Positions 25,794 to 34,757 of a stretch of 64,000 nucleotides of DNA are shown piece after piece. Below the pieces are notes generated by a model. It searched no databases and had not been told where the DNA came from. It saw only the letters and a list, made by a program, of their open reading frames with translations. Source of the stretch: a virus. Within the stretch, counting starts at the first letter, position 1, and each line of letters opens with the position of its first letter. The stretch is taken from positions 62,001 through 126,000 of the IMG/VR virus record IMGVR_UViG_3300007512_002515. One strand, written 5' to 3'. The translations under genes and the position numbers were made by a program.

Positions 25794-27740
25794 ATGTCTA
25801 AGAAGTTCACACTTGGTCAATTGACCGAAGGTATCCGAGCGCGCCACATGGGCGATCACGGTCGGCGCCTTACAGAAAAGTGGACTCGGACTGGTCTCTT
25901 GCGGGGTCTCGAGAGCGTCCATCGTGAAAACATGGCACAGTTGCTCGAGAACCAGGCAGGTCAGATTTTACGAGAGCAGAATACTCTCGGTGGTGGTGGG
26001 CTAGCGCCTGCAGCTTCATCTGGTGACATCCGAGGTTTCACTAATATTGCATTCCCAATCGTTCGTCGAGTATTCGGCGGTCTGGTTGCGAATGAGCTGG
26101 TTTCAATCCAGCCTATGAGTTTGCCGTCCGGCCTACTCTTCTACCTTGACTACACTTATGGTTCTAACCAGGGTGGTGTTGCGGAAACTAGTTCCGGTGC
26201 AGATACCGGTCTTGGTACTAGCACTAAGAGTACATACGGCAAGGGTCAGTCCATATATAATAACCCCGCGGGTAAGGGCGTTCGCTCTGGTTCGCTGGGA
26301 ACGGGTGGACAGTATGACTTGGCTGGTTCTGGTTATTCAAAGGTTCATGCAAGGGTCGATGTTACTCTTGATGCAACCAACCAGTTCGTGCTTGGAAACA
26401 GTGCAACTCAAAGTCGTACAACGTCAGCTGGCTCCGCTGCATCTTCTGGTGCAGATGGTCGGTTTCTCCAGTTCGATCCCCAGGTAACTAGGGCAATCGA
26501 TTCAGAGAGCGGAACATTCCGTTTCGTTACCGTTGATCTTGGCACCCTCGGGTCCGAGTTCGATCCTCGTATGATTAAGGAAGCAGCCCTTGTTATATCT
26601 GGTACTGACTCCGCGCTTCAAAACCAGGCTGGTGATGGTCTGGCAGCTCCCTATACTGACCTTGCGGTTCCTGGCGAGACATGGCAGGGCGGCCGGAATG
26701 TGTATAACATCCGTCGTCTTAACCAGCTCGTTAAGTCCAGCTCAGATGGTGGCGCCATTTCTAGTGATCCACTGGCTGCTGCAAGTAAGGCTGGTTCTGC
26801 ACTTTTGATGGTACTTTCTGGTACGAACATCGGTACAGGCGACCTCGGTTGCTGGTCAGTTGTCTTTCCGAAGAGCAACTCTCTGAATGTTGGTAACGAT
26901 GGCGATACCCTTGTGGTTCCCGTCTTCGAGTCTAACTTCAGCCAGAGCGATGCGCAACCGGTTATTCCCGAAATCGACATCAAGATCGAGAGCATCTCGG
27001 TCGTGGCGTCCACTCGGAAGCTGCGTGCTCGTTGGTCCCCAGAGCTTGCTCAGGACTTGAATGCTTACCACAGCCTTGACGCTGAGGTTGAGCTTACTCA
27101 AATCCTCTCTGAGCAGATTGCTCTTGAGATCGATCGTGAGATCCTTAACGATCTCTTGATGGAAGCTGATACCAACTTCTACTGGAACCGTTCGCCTGGT
27201 GACTTTGTCAATAAGCGTAACGGTGCAGCTGTTTCTAGATCCGCATCCGCCGGGCCTTCCTTTACTGGTACGGTTCGCGAATGGTACGAGACCCTGGTCG
27301 AGACCATTATCGATGTTGCTAATGAGATTCATCGTAAGACTCTCCGAGGCTCTGCAAACTTCATGGTCGTTGGCCCTGATGTTGCTACCATCCTCGAGGC
27401 TTCGATCCTCTACCGCCCAGCCTACACCATTGATGGTGACGGTCAGGTGACTGGTGGAATGACTCTCGGCGCAGAGAAGGTCGGTACCCTGAGCAACCGT
27501 TTCACGGTCTATAAGGACCCCTACTTCCCACGCAACAAGATTCTTGTTGGGTATAAGGGCGGTAGCTACCTTGAGACTGGTTACGTATATGCTCCTTATG
27601 TACCCCTGATTGTTACTCCGACAATCTTCGCTCCTGAGGACTTCACTCCTCGTAAGGGTGTGATGACTCGGTATGGCAAGAAGATGGTACGTTCCGACTT
27701 CTACGGTACAGTCACGGTCATGAACATGGATATTATCTAA
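25794..27740 (+). CDS. Major capsid protein (gp23-like)
   Basis: The 648-residue protein forms the head shell. The T4 gp23 block FPIVRRVFGGLVANELVSIQ followed by PMSLPSGLLFYLDYTYGS lies at about 84-121, and the C-terminal part holds the expected gp23 pattern (VVGPDVATILEAS, then PYVPLIVTPTIFAPEDFTPR). The N-terminal 61 residues are helical and charged and contain LTE, LLE and LRE sites; ILRE-Q at 58-62 falls where T4 gp23 is cut, so the mature protein probably begins there. A strong AAAGGAGAAAA site precedes the ATG, codon choice is more C-ending than in the neighbours, and a strong terminator follows, all fitting very high expression. Confidence 0.93.
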   Translation: MSKKFTLGQLTEGIRARHMGDHGRRLTEKWTRTGLLRGLESVHRENMAQLLENQAGQILREQNTLGGGGLAPAASSGDIRGFTNIAFPIVRRVFGGLVANELVSIQPMSLPSGLLFYLDYTYGSNQGGVAETSSGADTGLGTSTKSTYGKGQSIYNNPAGKGVRSGSLGTGGQYDLAGSGYSKVHARVDVTLDATNQFVLGNSATQSRTTSAGSAASSGADGRFLQFDPQVTRAIDSESGTFRFVTVDLGTLGSEFDPRMIKEAALVISGTDSALQNQAGDGLAAPYTDLAVPGETWQGGRNVYNIRRLNQLVKSSSDGGAISSDPLAAASKAGSALLMVLSGTNIGTGDLGCWSVVFPKSNSLNVGNDGDTLVVPVFESNFSQSDAQPVIPEIDIKIESISVVASTRKLRARWSPELAQDLNAYHSLDAEVELTQILSEQIALEIDREILNDLLMEADTNFYWNRSPGDFVNKRNGAAVSRSASAGPSFTGTVREWYETLVETIIDVANEIHRKTLRGSANFMVVGPDVATILEASILYRPAYTIDGDGQVTGGMTLGAEKVGTLSNRFTVYKDPYFPRNKILVGYKGGSYLETGYVYAPYVPLIVTPTIFAPEDFTPRKGVMTRYGKKMVRSDFYGTVTVMNMDII

Positions 27741-27769
27741 TAACTCCGGTTCATACCACTCTATAAACT

Positions 27770-27799
27770 ACGGGGTCCCTTCGGGGGCCCCGTTTTTTT
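27770..27799 (+). terminator. Rho-independent terminator after the capsid gene
   Basis: A 10-base stem (ACGGGGTCCC with GGGGCCCCGT, one G-T wobble) closes a TTCG tetraloop and is followed by seven T residues. It lies 29 bases after the capsid stop. Confidence 0.92.
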
Positions 27800-27848
27800 A
27801 CGCGTACATGAATATGTTTATGATTCTAGAAATAAGGGAGTTATTTTT

Positions 27849-28223
27849 ATGCCATCAACAAGAGCCAGTTTAAATTCAAGTAAAAAATCAACAAAGACGT
27901 CAAAAGCGACAAGCTCAACTTCACCAGAAGTGACAAAGTCTACGTCTACTACAGCACCATCAACTGTATCATCAAAAAATGCTACAAGCGCTACAGCAGA
28001 TTCAGCTCGAATTGATAGTCTGGAAAATGAAGTTGCTAATTTAAAAGAACAGATTTCATTATTATCAACCACCCCAATAATTCAAGGTACTAGTAATCCA
28101 GTAGAATCAAATGAAGCACTTCTTAGAATGATTTATGATTGGTTTCGCCTTCAAGACAATGAAATGGTTCGTACGCAATTTAACTCACGTCACGGCGAAT
28201 TTTTGAAGAGCTGCGCTCGTTAA
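27849..28223 (+). CDS. Ser/Thr/Lys-rich small protein with coiled coil
   Basis: This 124-residue protein follows the capsid terminator. Residues 1-55 are a low-complexity run of Ser, Thr, Lys and Ala; residues 56-75 (DSLENEVANLKEQISLL) form one coiled-coil segment; the C-terminus (LLRMIYDWFRLQDNEMVRTQ) is compact. The ribosome site AAGGGAG lies before the ATG. It lies between head and neck genes; a head-surface or connector accessory is possible, but nothing in the sequence decides it. Confidence 0.55.
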   Translation: MPSTRASLNSSKKSTKTSKATSSTSPEVTKSTSTTAPSTVSSKNATSATADSARIDSLENEVANLKEQISLLSTTPIIQGTSNPVESNEALLRMIYDWFRLQDNEMVRTQFNSRHGEFLKSCAR

Positions 28224-28282
28224 TTCACTTCCACGAATGTGATTTTTTGCGCCTGGGTTCTATAGTTAGAACAGGGTGAGCT

Positions 28283-29470
28283 ATGTCAACATTCGCATTT
28301 ACTAGAAATCCAACACCATTCGGTTTTTTCGATACTGACTCTGCATTTCAATCAGAGGCCGATGGTGTAGTTACGTTTGTTAAGCGAAAGCTTGGCGACG
28401 ATATTTTAAGCGTAGAGCTTACAAAAAAGCAGATTTGGGGTTGCTTGGAAGAAGCAACCCTTGAGTACGGTCGGGTTATAAACGAGGCCGACGCAAAGTC
28501 TCAGATCTCCAATGTTTTAGGTATGCCCACCGGCTCTGGGGATACAATGACCATTAACGGTGGTGGAGTGTTCCCCAGACAAAGCTTGGAATACTTACTT
28601 AGGATGGCCGAACCGTATGCCTCAGAAGCCGGTATCGGAGGTTCATACAATGCAGTGTCAGGATCGATCCAACTTAATAAGAATCAGCAAGACTATAACA
28701 TTTATGAAACGTTAGTGACATCACCGGGCGGATCGACATTAGTGGTTAGTAGTAGCAAGAATAGCCCACGTACAAAGCTTAAAATTAACGAGGTATATCA
28801 TTTTACCCCCTCTGCTGCATATCGTTTTTTTGATACGACCTCAGCTATAAATTACATGAATAATGAATTTAGTTTTGAGTCGTTTACTCCGGAAACCGTT
28901 TTTTATGTGCTCCCGGTATTCGAAGATGTATTACGAGCGGGTCAAATGGGAATTTCGAACCGCGTCCGAAAATCAAATTATTCCTATAAGATTACTGGCG
29001 AGAATATTCGGATATTCCCAATGCCCACGCAAGATGACCCAAAGTATTTATGGCTTAATGTGTCTTTTGCTCCAAACCCTCTAGACCCCGATATAAAAGA
29101 TGATACAATATACGGGGTATCTGGGCTTTCGAACGTTCCGTATGGTAGGATAGCTTACAATACGATTAATTCGGTTGGTAGACAGTGGATACGTCAATTT
29201 GCGGCCGCCCTATGCGAAGAGCTTCTTGGGCAAGTTCGTTCAAAATTCGGCTCTGTACCGATTCCTTCGGGTGACCTTCAATTAAACGGTGGTGACTTAA
29301 TAACTAGAGGCAGGGAGGATCAAACACGTTTACGCGACCAATTAATAGAACTCCTGGAAGGGTTGACATTTAGCAAGATATTAGAGAGTCAAGCCGCCGA
29401 CGCAGACAATATTCAGAATACATTAAAGAAAATCCCAATGCCACTCGGCAAAACAATAATAATAGCTTAA
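28283..29470 (+). CDS. Neck protein (gp13-like)
   Basis: The 395-residue product lies where T4-like genomes encode the neck protein gp13, directly before the gp14-like gene. Its N-terminal part (VKRKLGDDILSVELTKKQIW, then GCLEEATLEYGRVIN) resembles head-completion/neck proteins of marine T4-likes, and the C-terminal YGRIAYNTINSVGRQWIRQF and CEELLGQVRSKF segment is also typical. It would close the head after packaging and offer a platform for the tail. It is separated from the next gene by nine bases. T4 gp13 has 309 residues; the extra length lies in a Ser/Gly-rich middle. Confidence 0.68.
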   Translation: MSTFAFTRNPTPFGFFDTDSAFQSEADGVVTFVKRKLGDDILSVELTKKQIWGCLEEATLEYGRVINEADAKSQISNVLGMPTGSGDTMTINGGGVFPRQSLEYLLRMAEPYASEAGIGGSYNAVSGSIQLNKNQQDYNIYETLVTSPGGSTLVVSSSKNSPRTKLKINEVYHFTPSAAYRFFDTTSAINYMNNEFSFESFTPETVFYVLPVFEDVLRAGQMGISNRVRKSNYSYKITGENIRIFPMPTQDDPKYLWLNVSFAPNPLDPDIKDDTIYGVSGLSNVPYGRIAYNTINSVGRQWIRQFAAALCEELLGQVRSKFGSVPIPSGDLQLNGGDLITRGREDQTRLRDQLIELLEGLTFSKILESQAADADNIQNTLKKIPMPLGKTIIIA

Positions 29471-29479
29471 GGTGATTTG

Positions 29480-30163
29480 ATGGCTCGTCTTTTTATCACC
29501 CCCCGGGAAGTTGATCTTATATCTGACTTGACTAAAGAAGTCATGAAAGATGTTATTGGTCAAAAGATTTATTATTATCGTATTCGGGAAGACCTTACGG
29601 AAATTCATGATGTGTATGAAGAGGCCGTAAATAAGATCTTTGATCCTCCAATCGATATTGATGCGACAATCGAGTGGAACTCCCCCGTTGTAACAACAGG
29701 TCGTTTTGGTGTGGGAAAGAATCAAGAAATTGGTGCTTATTTACACTATAGAGACTTAATTGATAAGGGTATCGACGTCAGAGAGGGCGATTACTTCAGC
29801 TATGGTGAGGTATTCTTTGAAATAACTCAACTTCAGTGGCAGTCGACAATATATGGCGAAGTCGAACACACAACTGGCGTGAAACTCCAGGGCAAACAAG
29901 CTCGTAAGGGTCTAATTAATAAGGAACCAATCGGCCCAACAGACGAGGCCTATTATCCTGGAGACCCAAAAGCAGTGCAAGAGGTTTTTGTTCAACAACG
30001 CGGCTTCGCTGAAAATAGGCTCGGCCCAACGGGTGATGTCCGTGCTCTAATAGAGCAAGGAAAGATGCAATTACCTCCGACACCAGCACCAGCTGAGGTC
30101 TCTAAGAGGGTTCCACCGAATGAGCCGACACCAATCACTTCAAGATTTTATGATGAGACATAG
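29480..30163 (+). CDS. Neck protein (gp14-like)
   Basis: I start at ATG 29480, a good distance after AAGGTGA, rather than the adjacent TTG at 29477; the product has 227 residues (T4 gp14 has 256). The blocks RLFITPREVDLISDLTKEV, YYRIREDLTEIHDVYEEAVN and RDLIDKGIDVREGDYFSYGE match neck proteins of T4-like phages that, with gp13, complete the head. The C-terminal 40 residues are Pro-rich and probably flexible. It is almost contiguous with its neighbours on both sides, consistent with a neck-terminator operon. Confidence 0.72.
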   Translation: MARLFITPREVDLISDLTKEVMKDVIGQKIYYYRIREDLTEIHDVYEEAVNKIFDPPIDIDATIEWNSPVVTTGRFGVGKNQEIGAYLHYRDLIDKGIDVREGDYFSYGEVFFEITQLQWQSTIYGEVEHTTGVKLQGKQARKGLINKEPIGPTDEAYYPGDPKAVQEVFVQQRGFAENRLGPTGDVRALIEQGKMQLPPTPAPAEVSKRVPPNEPTPITSRFYDET

Positions 30164-30165
30164 AG

Positions 30166-31509
30166 ATGTCAACACGATATAATACAACAGCATTCAAGGG
30201 TGGGCCACTAGACTTAGGATACTCAGGTGAGGATATTCCTCCTGATTTTGCTATTCCCTCTTGTACGATAGAAGATGTTGATAGAGCATTGTTCAATTTT
30301 TTCAATGAAGAATTACCTCTTTTTTATAAGCGTCGGAAAGAAATGAAGAGGGTCCCAATAATTTTCGCAACTGGCGAGCGCTTTGCCATCCTTGCAAGAA
30401 ACAAGCCTTTGAGAGATAAAGCCGGCGCGATTATTCTACCGCTAATATCCATCTTAAGAAGCGGGATAGACCAAAATAGTGCCAAGGGTGCAATTCATGC
30501 ACAGGGTGGTCCAATTACGATTAAGGTTCGACTTTCTGAAGATGACCCTCGATATCAACGCTTGCAGAATAGATTTGAATTTGAGAATTCTGATTCTGTG
30601 GCGGTAGCCGCAGATTCAAAGACTGCTGCTGGAACGGGTGGCGGCACTTCTGGCGGGAGGATTGCAACTAGAAGAGAGGCGCCAGCGCTTCCGATTGCTC
30701 AACGTGGTGGATCTATGTTGACACCTCATACCTCAAAGAATATTGTCGAATTTATAGAGATTCCACCCATTAAACAATACACTGCAAATTATGAAATTAC
30801 TTTTTGGACACAATACACTCAAGAAATGAATTCATTGTTGACTGTTTTGATGGGCGGTTATACGAGTCAATATCAAAGAACATTTTTGATTTCAACGACG
30901 GCCGGGTATAAATTCACCGCGTATATTGACGCAAGTTTAACACCCGGTAATAATTTTGATGACTTTTCGGAAGATGAAAGACTAGTTAAGTATAGCTTCA
31001 ATGTAAGCATTCCAGCGTATGTTGTTGCTCCACAAGAAATAGGATTACCGGTGCCATTTAGGAGAACAATTTCAGCCCCAGACATTAATTTTGGTACATC
31101 TGAATTAAGTGCCCAATTGGACACTGGACCGCCGTCTGGGGTTGCGTCAGGGGAACCTGGCCAATTTATATTAGAAAATCTTGATACTGAAGATATGGGA
31201 ATACCTGGACAAGCAATGCCAGCAGGAATTAATAGCACACTTACGAGTGGGTTTCCTGGTGTAGCCGCTGTTGTTTCGAACGCTATTAATATAGGATCTA
31301 CAAATTCAGATTCGGTAACAACAGCAGCTTCATATCCGAACCGTCCGAAGGTAATAATTACTAAAAGAAACCCCTTCACTGGGAAGGATGAATACATTCA
31401 ATTAAACGTGTTATATGCAAACAATAGAAAGGGAGAAACCGTTTTTAGACAATCAACTCAACCTCCGAGTGGATTTTCTATAGATTTAGGTGATCTCTTC
31501 AAGGATTGA
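30166..31509 (+). CDS. Tail terminator / sheath stabiliser (gp15-like)
   Basis: The 447-residue protein occupies the gp15 place, between the neck genes and the sheath. The segment at about 200-290 (IPPIKQYTANYEITFWTQYT, then MNSLLTVLMGGY) resembles the T4 gp15 core in which SPIKMIYELSIFTRY precedes a helix. gp15 hexamers cap the finished tail and bind the neck. The N-terminal third (DRALFNFFNEELPLFYKRRK, PIIFATGERFAI) also fits the family. It is longer than T4 gp15 (272), mainly through a Gly/Ser linker near 155 and a C-terminal extension after 300. The assignment rests on motif resemblance and order. Confidence 0.65.
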   Translation: MSTRYNTTAFKGGPLDLGYSGEDIPPDFAIPSCTIEDVDRALFNFFNEELPLFYKRRKEMKRVPIIFATGERFAILARNKPLRDKAGAIILPLISILRSGIDQNSAKGAIHAQGGPITIKVRLSEDDPRYQRLQNRFEFENSDSVAVAADSKTAAGTGGGTSGGRIATRREAPALPIAQRGGSMLTPHTSKNIVEFIEIPPIKQYTANYEITFWTQYTQEMNSLLTVLMGGYTSQYQRTFLISTTAGYKFTAYIDASLTPGNNFDDFSEDERLVKYSFNVSIPAYVVAPQEIGLPVPFRRTISAPDINFGTSELSAQLDTGPPSGVASGEPGQFILENLDTEDMGIPGQAMPAGINSTLTSGFPGVAAVVSNAINIGSTNSDSVTTAASYPNRPKVIITKRNPFTGKDEYIQLNVLYANNRKGETVFRQSTQPPSGFSIDLGDLFKD

Positions 31510-31574
31510 TATGACATTTACCCTTTGCACGAAATAGTTATTTGTGATGAAAGTAGATCCAGGAGACCCGACTC

Positions 31575-34500
31575 ATGGCAGAACAGACATTTAGATCCCC
31601 CGGCTTCTTTGAGCGCGAAATAGATGCGTCAACAAGAAAGACCGAAATAACCGGAGTTCCAGCAGGAATTATAGGCACTGCTGAGAAGGGACCAGCATTT
31701 GTACCCGTAACTGTGGGTAGTTTTCAAGACTTTGTTAATCGATTTGGAACAATAGATCCTGATCGATTTGGACCATACGCGGTTCAAGCATTCTTAAAAA
31801 ATAGAACTGCTGCAACATACATGCGCGTTTTAGGTGCCGGAGCGAATGAAACAACATCACAGATAACGAATACACAAAATTATGGAACAGTTGTTAATGC
31901 TGGTCTTGTTTTGTCCGGTAACGTTTCTGCTTCGACTTCTAATGCAAACAATGGCGTTGTACAGTTCCTATGTGCTCGACATGATGCTGCAGCCTCCGAA
32001 GCAGTTGCGATGCCAGAGTTCACTGACAATCCGAGCTTTAATAACGCCGATGCTATGAAAATAGTTCGGGGTGTTATTTTTAATGCCACAACAGCACGTA
32101 CACAAGTTATAGACCTGGATGAAACGTGGACGAGCACCGTCGACGATGAGTGCCAAATTGATAGTGGTGGTCTATTTGCTGTCGTTATTTCATCTTCGCT
32201 TGGGACAACTTTTGCGAACCAAGAAGATAATAATGGTACTGTGGTACCGGGTGTCAAGATTGTTTCTGCATCTTTAGATCCAGCTTCTCCAGCGTACATC
32301 TCGAATGTATTGAACACCGACCCCACGAAATTCGTTCAAGAACAGCATCTCCTATATCTTGATTTTGCCGTTGAAGATGAAATCGCACCAGTTGCGACCT
32401 CTGCAGCCGGCGTGGCCCTTCTGTCTGGGTCTGCGAACTTTGGAAAAACTTTACAGTCTGGTGCAGGGAATGAATTCACAATGCTCTTTGGGCGTTATGA
32501 CACTCGCTACACAACACCCACAAGTCCCCAGATTATTTCGCAACCATTCGGAGGGACAGAGTATCCTCTTTTCCGGTTCGAAAGTCTATCTGATGGTGCT
32601 TACGGAAATGATAAAGTAAAGATTTCTATAGCAAACCTTCGCGCTAGTACAAACAAGAATTATAGGTACGGAACATTCGAGGTCCAGGTTCGACGATTCG
32701 ACGATACCGACTTAGCCCCCCAGATTCTTGAGAGCTATCCAGAGTGCAATCTAGACCCAAATTCTGAAAGCTTTATTGGTAGAAAAGTTGGCGACTATAA
32801 GACGTGGTATAACTTTGATGCTGAAAATGATGACGAACGTCGAATCATCGTCAGTGGAAAATATCCCAATCAGTCGGTATACATTCGCACGGTTATAAAT
32901 GAAGCGGTATATAGAAGTGAGGTTCCTACTGACTCTTTACCTTTCGGCTTTTCTGGTATTCCAGCCCTCAAGACGTCTGATTCTTTAACTGATAATTCTC
33001 TATCACGCCTTGAGTTTGGTGGCGTTCCCTATGGAAACACTGGAAACACACGGTTGTGGGGTGACTGTAGTGCTGATGGCCTCGTAATGACTGGATCGAT
33101 TATTCCTCCCCTTCCAATGCGCTTTAAGGTGACCAGAGGTGCTGTATCCACCACCGCATTCATGTCAGGCTGGCCCGGAGATGATGAAAGAGTGGATGGT
33201 CGCTTTTACTGGGGCGTAAAATTTGAAAGATGTCCAAAGGAAGATGACGTTACTAACGCAATCTTGAACCAGAATATTTCCTCCGCGCCGAATTCAACCG
33301 TAGCTGCATATACTAAGTTCCAGGGAATTTCTAAACTTGATGCTCTAGTATCGGGAAGCGCAGTAGATGCTTTCAACGCTAACAAGTTCACCCTTGCAAA
33401 GGTCGCCTTGGCTGGGACAGGAAGTGATACAACCGCCGCGACTCTGCTCTCAGAGGTTACGGCTTCCGCAAAAGAGCACATGCTAGAAGCAGCATACATC
33501 AGGAATGGTGTTCCAGATTCTCAGACATATGTTGTAGAAGATCCAGACGGATATGGTAAGCGTATCACCTTCGCAACACTAGCACAGTCTTCGTCCATTA
33601 AGTTTAATAGATTTACAGCATATCTGAAGTTCACAACACCAATGTACGGTGGCTGGGATGGCTTAAACATCTTGGACAAGGACATGTCTTTAATGAACGA
33701 TAGAGCAACGTCAACAGACGCCTCTGGAGAGACAGGAAAGGCATCATCGGAATTCTCTGCAACAACAATTGGGCTTGCAAGTAATCCAGCTGGAGACGGT
33801 AGACTCAATAACAATATTTTCGCTTATCGGGAAGCTGCCAGAATTATGACCGATCCTATGACGGTTCGAAATAATATTCTTTCCATCCCTGGAATAAGAG
33901 ATTCTTATGTCACGGATTGGGCTGCTGATAGGACGAAGGCATACTCCATGGCTATTTACCTTATGGACATCCCATCGTGGTCTGAGAATGCTGGTCGCCT
34001 ATTTGGTGATGAGAACAGAACTCTTATCAAGAGCTCTTCGGATTCATTCCCAGATGTTCGTGAAACGGCGGAGCAATTTGAGTCTCGAGCAATCGATAAC
34101 AACTATTGTGCGACATACTTCCCTGATGTGTATATTACTGACTCAAACAATCAGCAAGCTGTATTGGTCCCATCGTCAGTTGCCGCCTTGGCAGCGCTTG
34201 GGTATAATGACGCAGTCGCTTATCCTTGGTTCGCTCCCGCAGGGTTTAATCGAGGAAGTCTTGGGATGGTAACCAATACTGACGCAAGATTGACTGCTAG
34301 CGATCGAGATGATTTATACGATGTACGAATCAATCCAATAGCAAACTTCCCGAATGGTGGGTTTGTAATATTTGGACAAAAGACAATGCAGCTGTCTCAG
34401 TCTGCATTGGATCGTGTTAATGTACGTCGTATGATGCTTGAATTGAAGCGCCAGGTGGTTGCGGTCGCAAACAAGATTTTGTTTGAGCCAAATAATGCTG

Positions 34501-34724
34501 CGACGAGAGGACGCTTTATAAATCTAGTGACTCCATTACTAGCCGCGATTCAAGCGCAGCAGGGTATTGAGTCATTCAAAGTTGTCATGGATGACACAAA
34601 CAATAGCGCGCAAGATGTTGAAAGCAACAAGTTGAATGGTAGGATCGTTGTCGTACCCACAAGGGCGATTGAGTTTATTGCGATAGATTTTATCATTACA
34701 AACAGTGGCGTAGACTTTGCGTGA
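31575..34724 (+). CDS. Tail sheath protein, first paralogue (gp18-like)
   Basis: At 1049 residues it is much longer than T4 gp18 (659), but both ends are plainly sheath: N-terminal FRSPGFFEREIDAST and TEKGPAF-type loop (IGTAEKGPAFVPVTV), and C-terminal DRVNVRRMMLELKRQVV with KILFEPNN and IEFIAIDFIITNSG. The sheath surrounds the tube and contracts at infection. The middle (about 100-700) is an inserted multi-domain region likely exposed on the outside. A second full-length sheath gene follows after 33 bases. The ribosome site AGGAG precedes the ATG; a weak motif AATAGTTATT lies 32 bases upstream. Confidence 0.9.
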   Translation: MAEQTFRSPGFFEREIDASTRKTEITGVPAGIIGTAEKGPAFVPVTVGSFQDFVNRFGTIDPDRFGPYAVQAFLKNRTAATYMRVLGAGANETTSQITNTQNYGTVVNAGLVLSGNVSASTSNANNGVVQFLCARHDAAASEAVAMPEFTDNPSFNNADAMKIVRGVIFNATTARTQVIDLDETWTSTVDDECQIDSGGLFAVVISSSLGTTFANQEDNNGTVVPGVKIVSASLDPASPAYISNVLNTDPTKFVQEQHLLYLDFAVEDEIAPVATSAAGVALLSGSANFGKTLQSGAGNEFTMLFGRYDTRYTTPTSPQIISQPFGGTEYPLFRFESLSDGAYGNDKVKISIANLRASTNKNYRYGTFEVQVRRFDDTDLAPQILESYPECNLDPNSESFIGRKVGDYKTWYNFDAENDDERRIIVSGKYPNQSVYIRTVINEAVYRSEVPTDSLPFGFSGIPALKTSDSLTDNSLSRLEFGGVPYGNTGNTRLWGDCSADGLVMTGSIIPPLPMRFKVTRGAVSTTAFMSGWPGDDERVDGRFYWGVKFERCPKEDDVTNAILNQNISSAPNSTVAAYTKFQGISKLDALVSGSAVDAFNANKFTLAKVALAGTGSDTTAATLLSEVTASAKEHMLEAAYIRNGVPDSQTYVVEDPDGYGKRITFATLAQSSSIKFNRFTAYLKFTTPMYGGWDGLNILDKDMSLMNDRATSTDASGETGKASSEFSATTIGLASNPAGDGRLNNNIFAYREAARIMTDPMTVRNNILSIPGIRDSYVTDWAADRTKAYSMAIYLMDIPSWSENAGRLFGDENRTLIKSSSDSFPDVRETAEQFESRAIDNNYCATYFPDVYITDSNNQQAVLVPSSVAALAALGYNDAVAYPWFAPAGFNRGSLGMVTNTDARLTASDRDDLYDVRINPIANFPNGGFVIFGQKTMQLSQSALDRVNVRRMMLELKRQVVAVANKILFEPNNAATRGRFINLVTPLLAAIQAQQGIESFKVVMDDTNNSAQDVESNKLNGRIVVVPTRAIEFIAIDFIITNSGVDFA

Positions 34725-34734
34725 TATAGTTAAG
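34725..34734 (+). promoter_or_regulatory. Candidate late promoter before the second sheath gene
   Basis: TATAGTTAAG begins directly after the stop of the first sheath gene and ends 23 bases before the next ATG, matching YATANTTAAR. It would let the second sheath be transcribed independently of the first. Confidence 0.45.
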
Positions 34735-34757
34735 AGAGAAACAGGAGATTTTTTGAA

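Noticed and set aside
28226-28248. Possible terminator TCAC...GTGA followed by six T residues
   Set aside because: The stem has only four pairs with a ten-base loop, too weak to count.
30873-31397. A 174-codon minus-strand frame opposite the gp15-like gene
   Set aside because: It lies fully inside a well-supported plus-strand gene and shows no motif.
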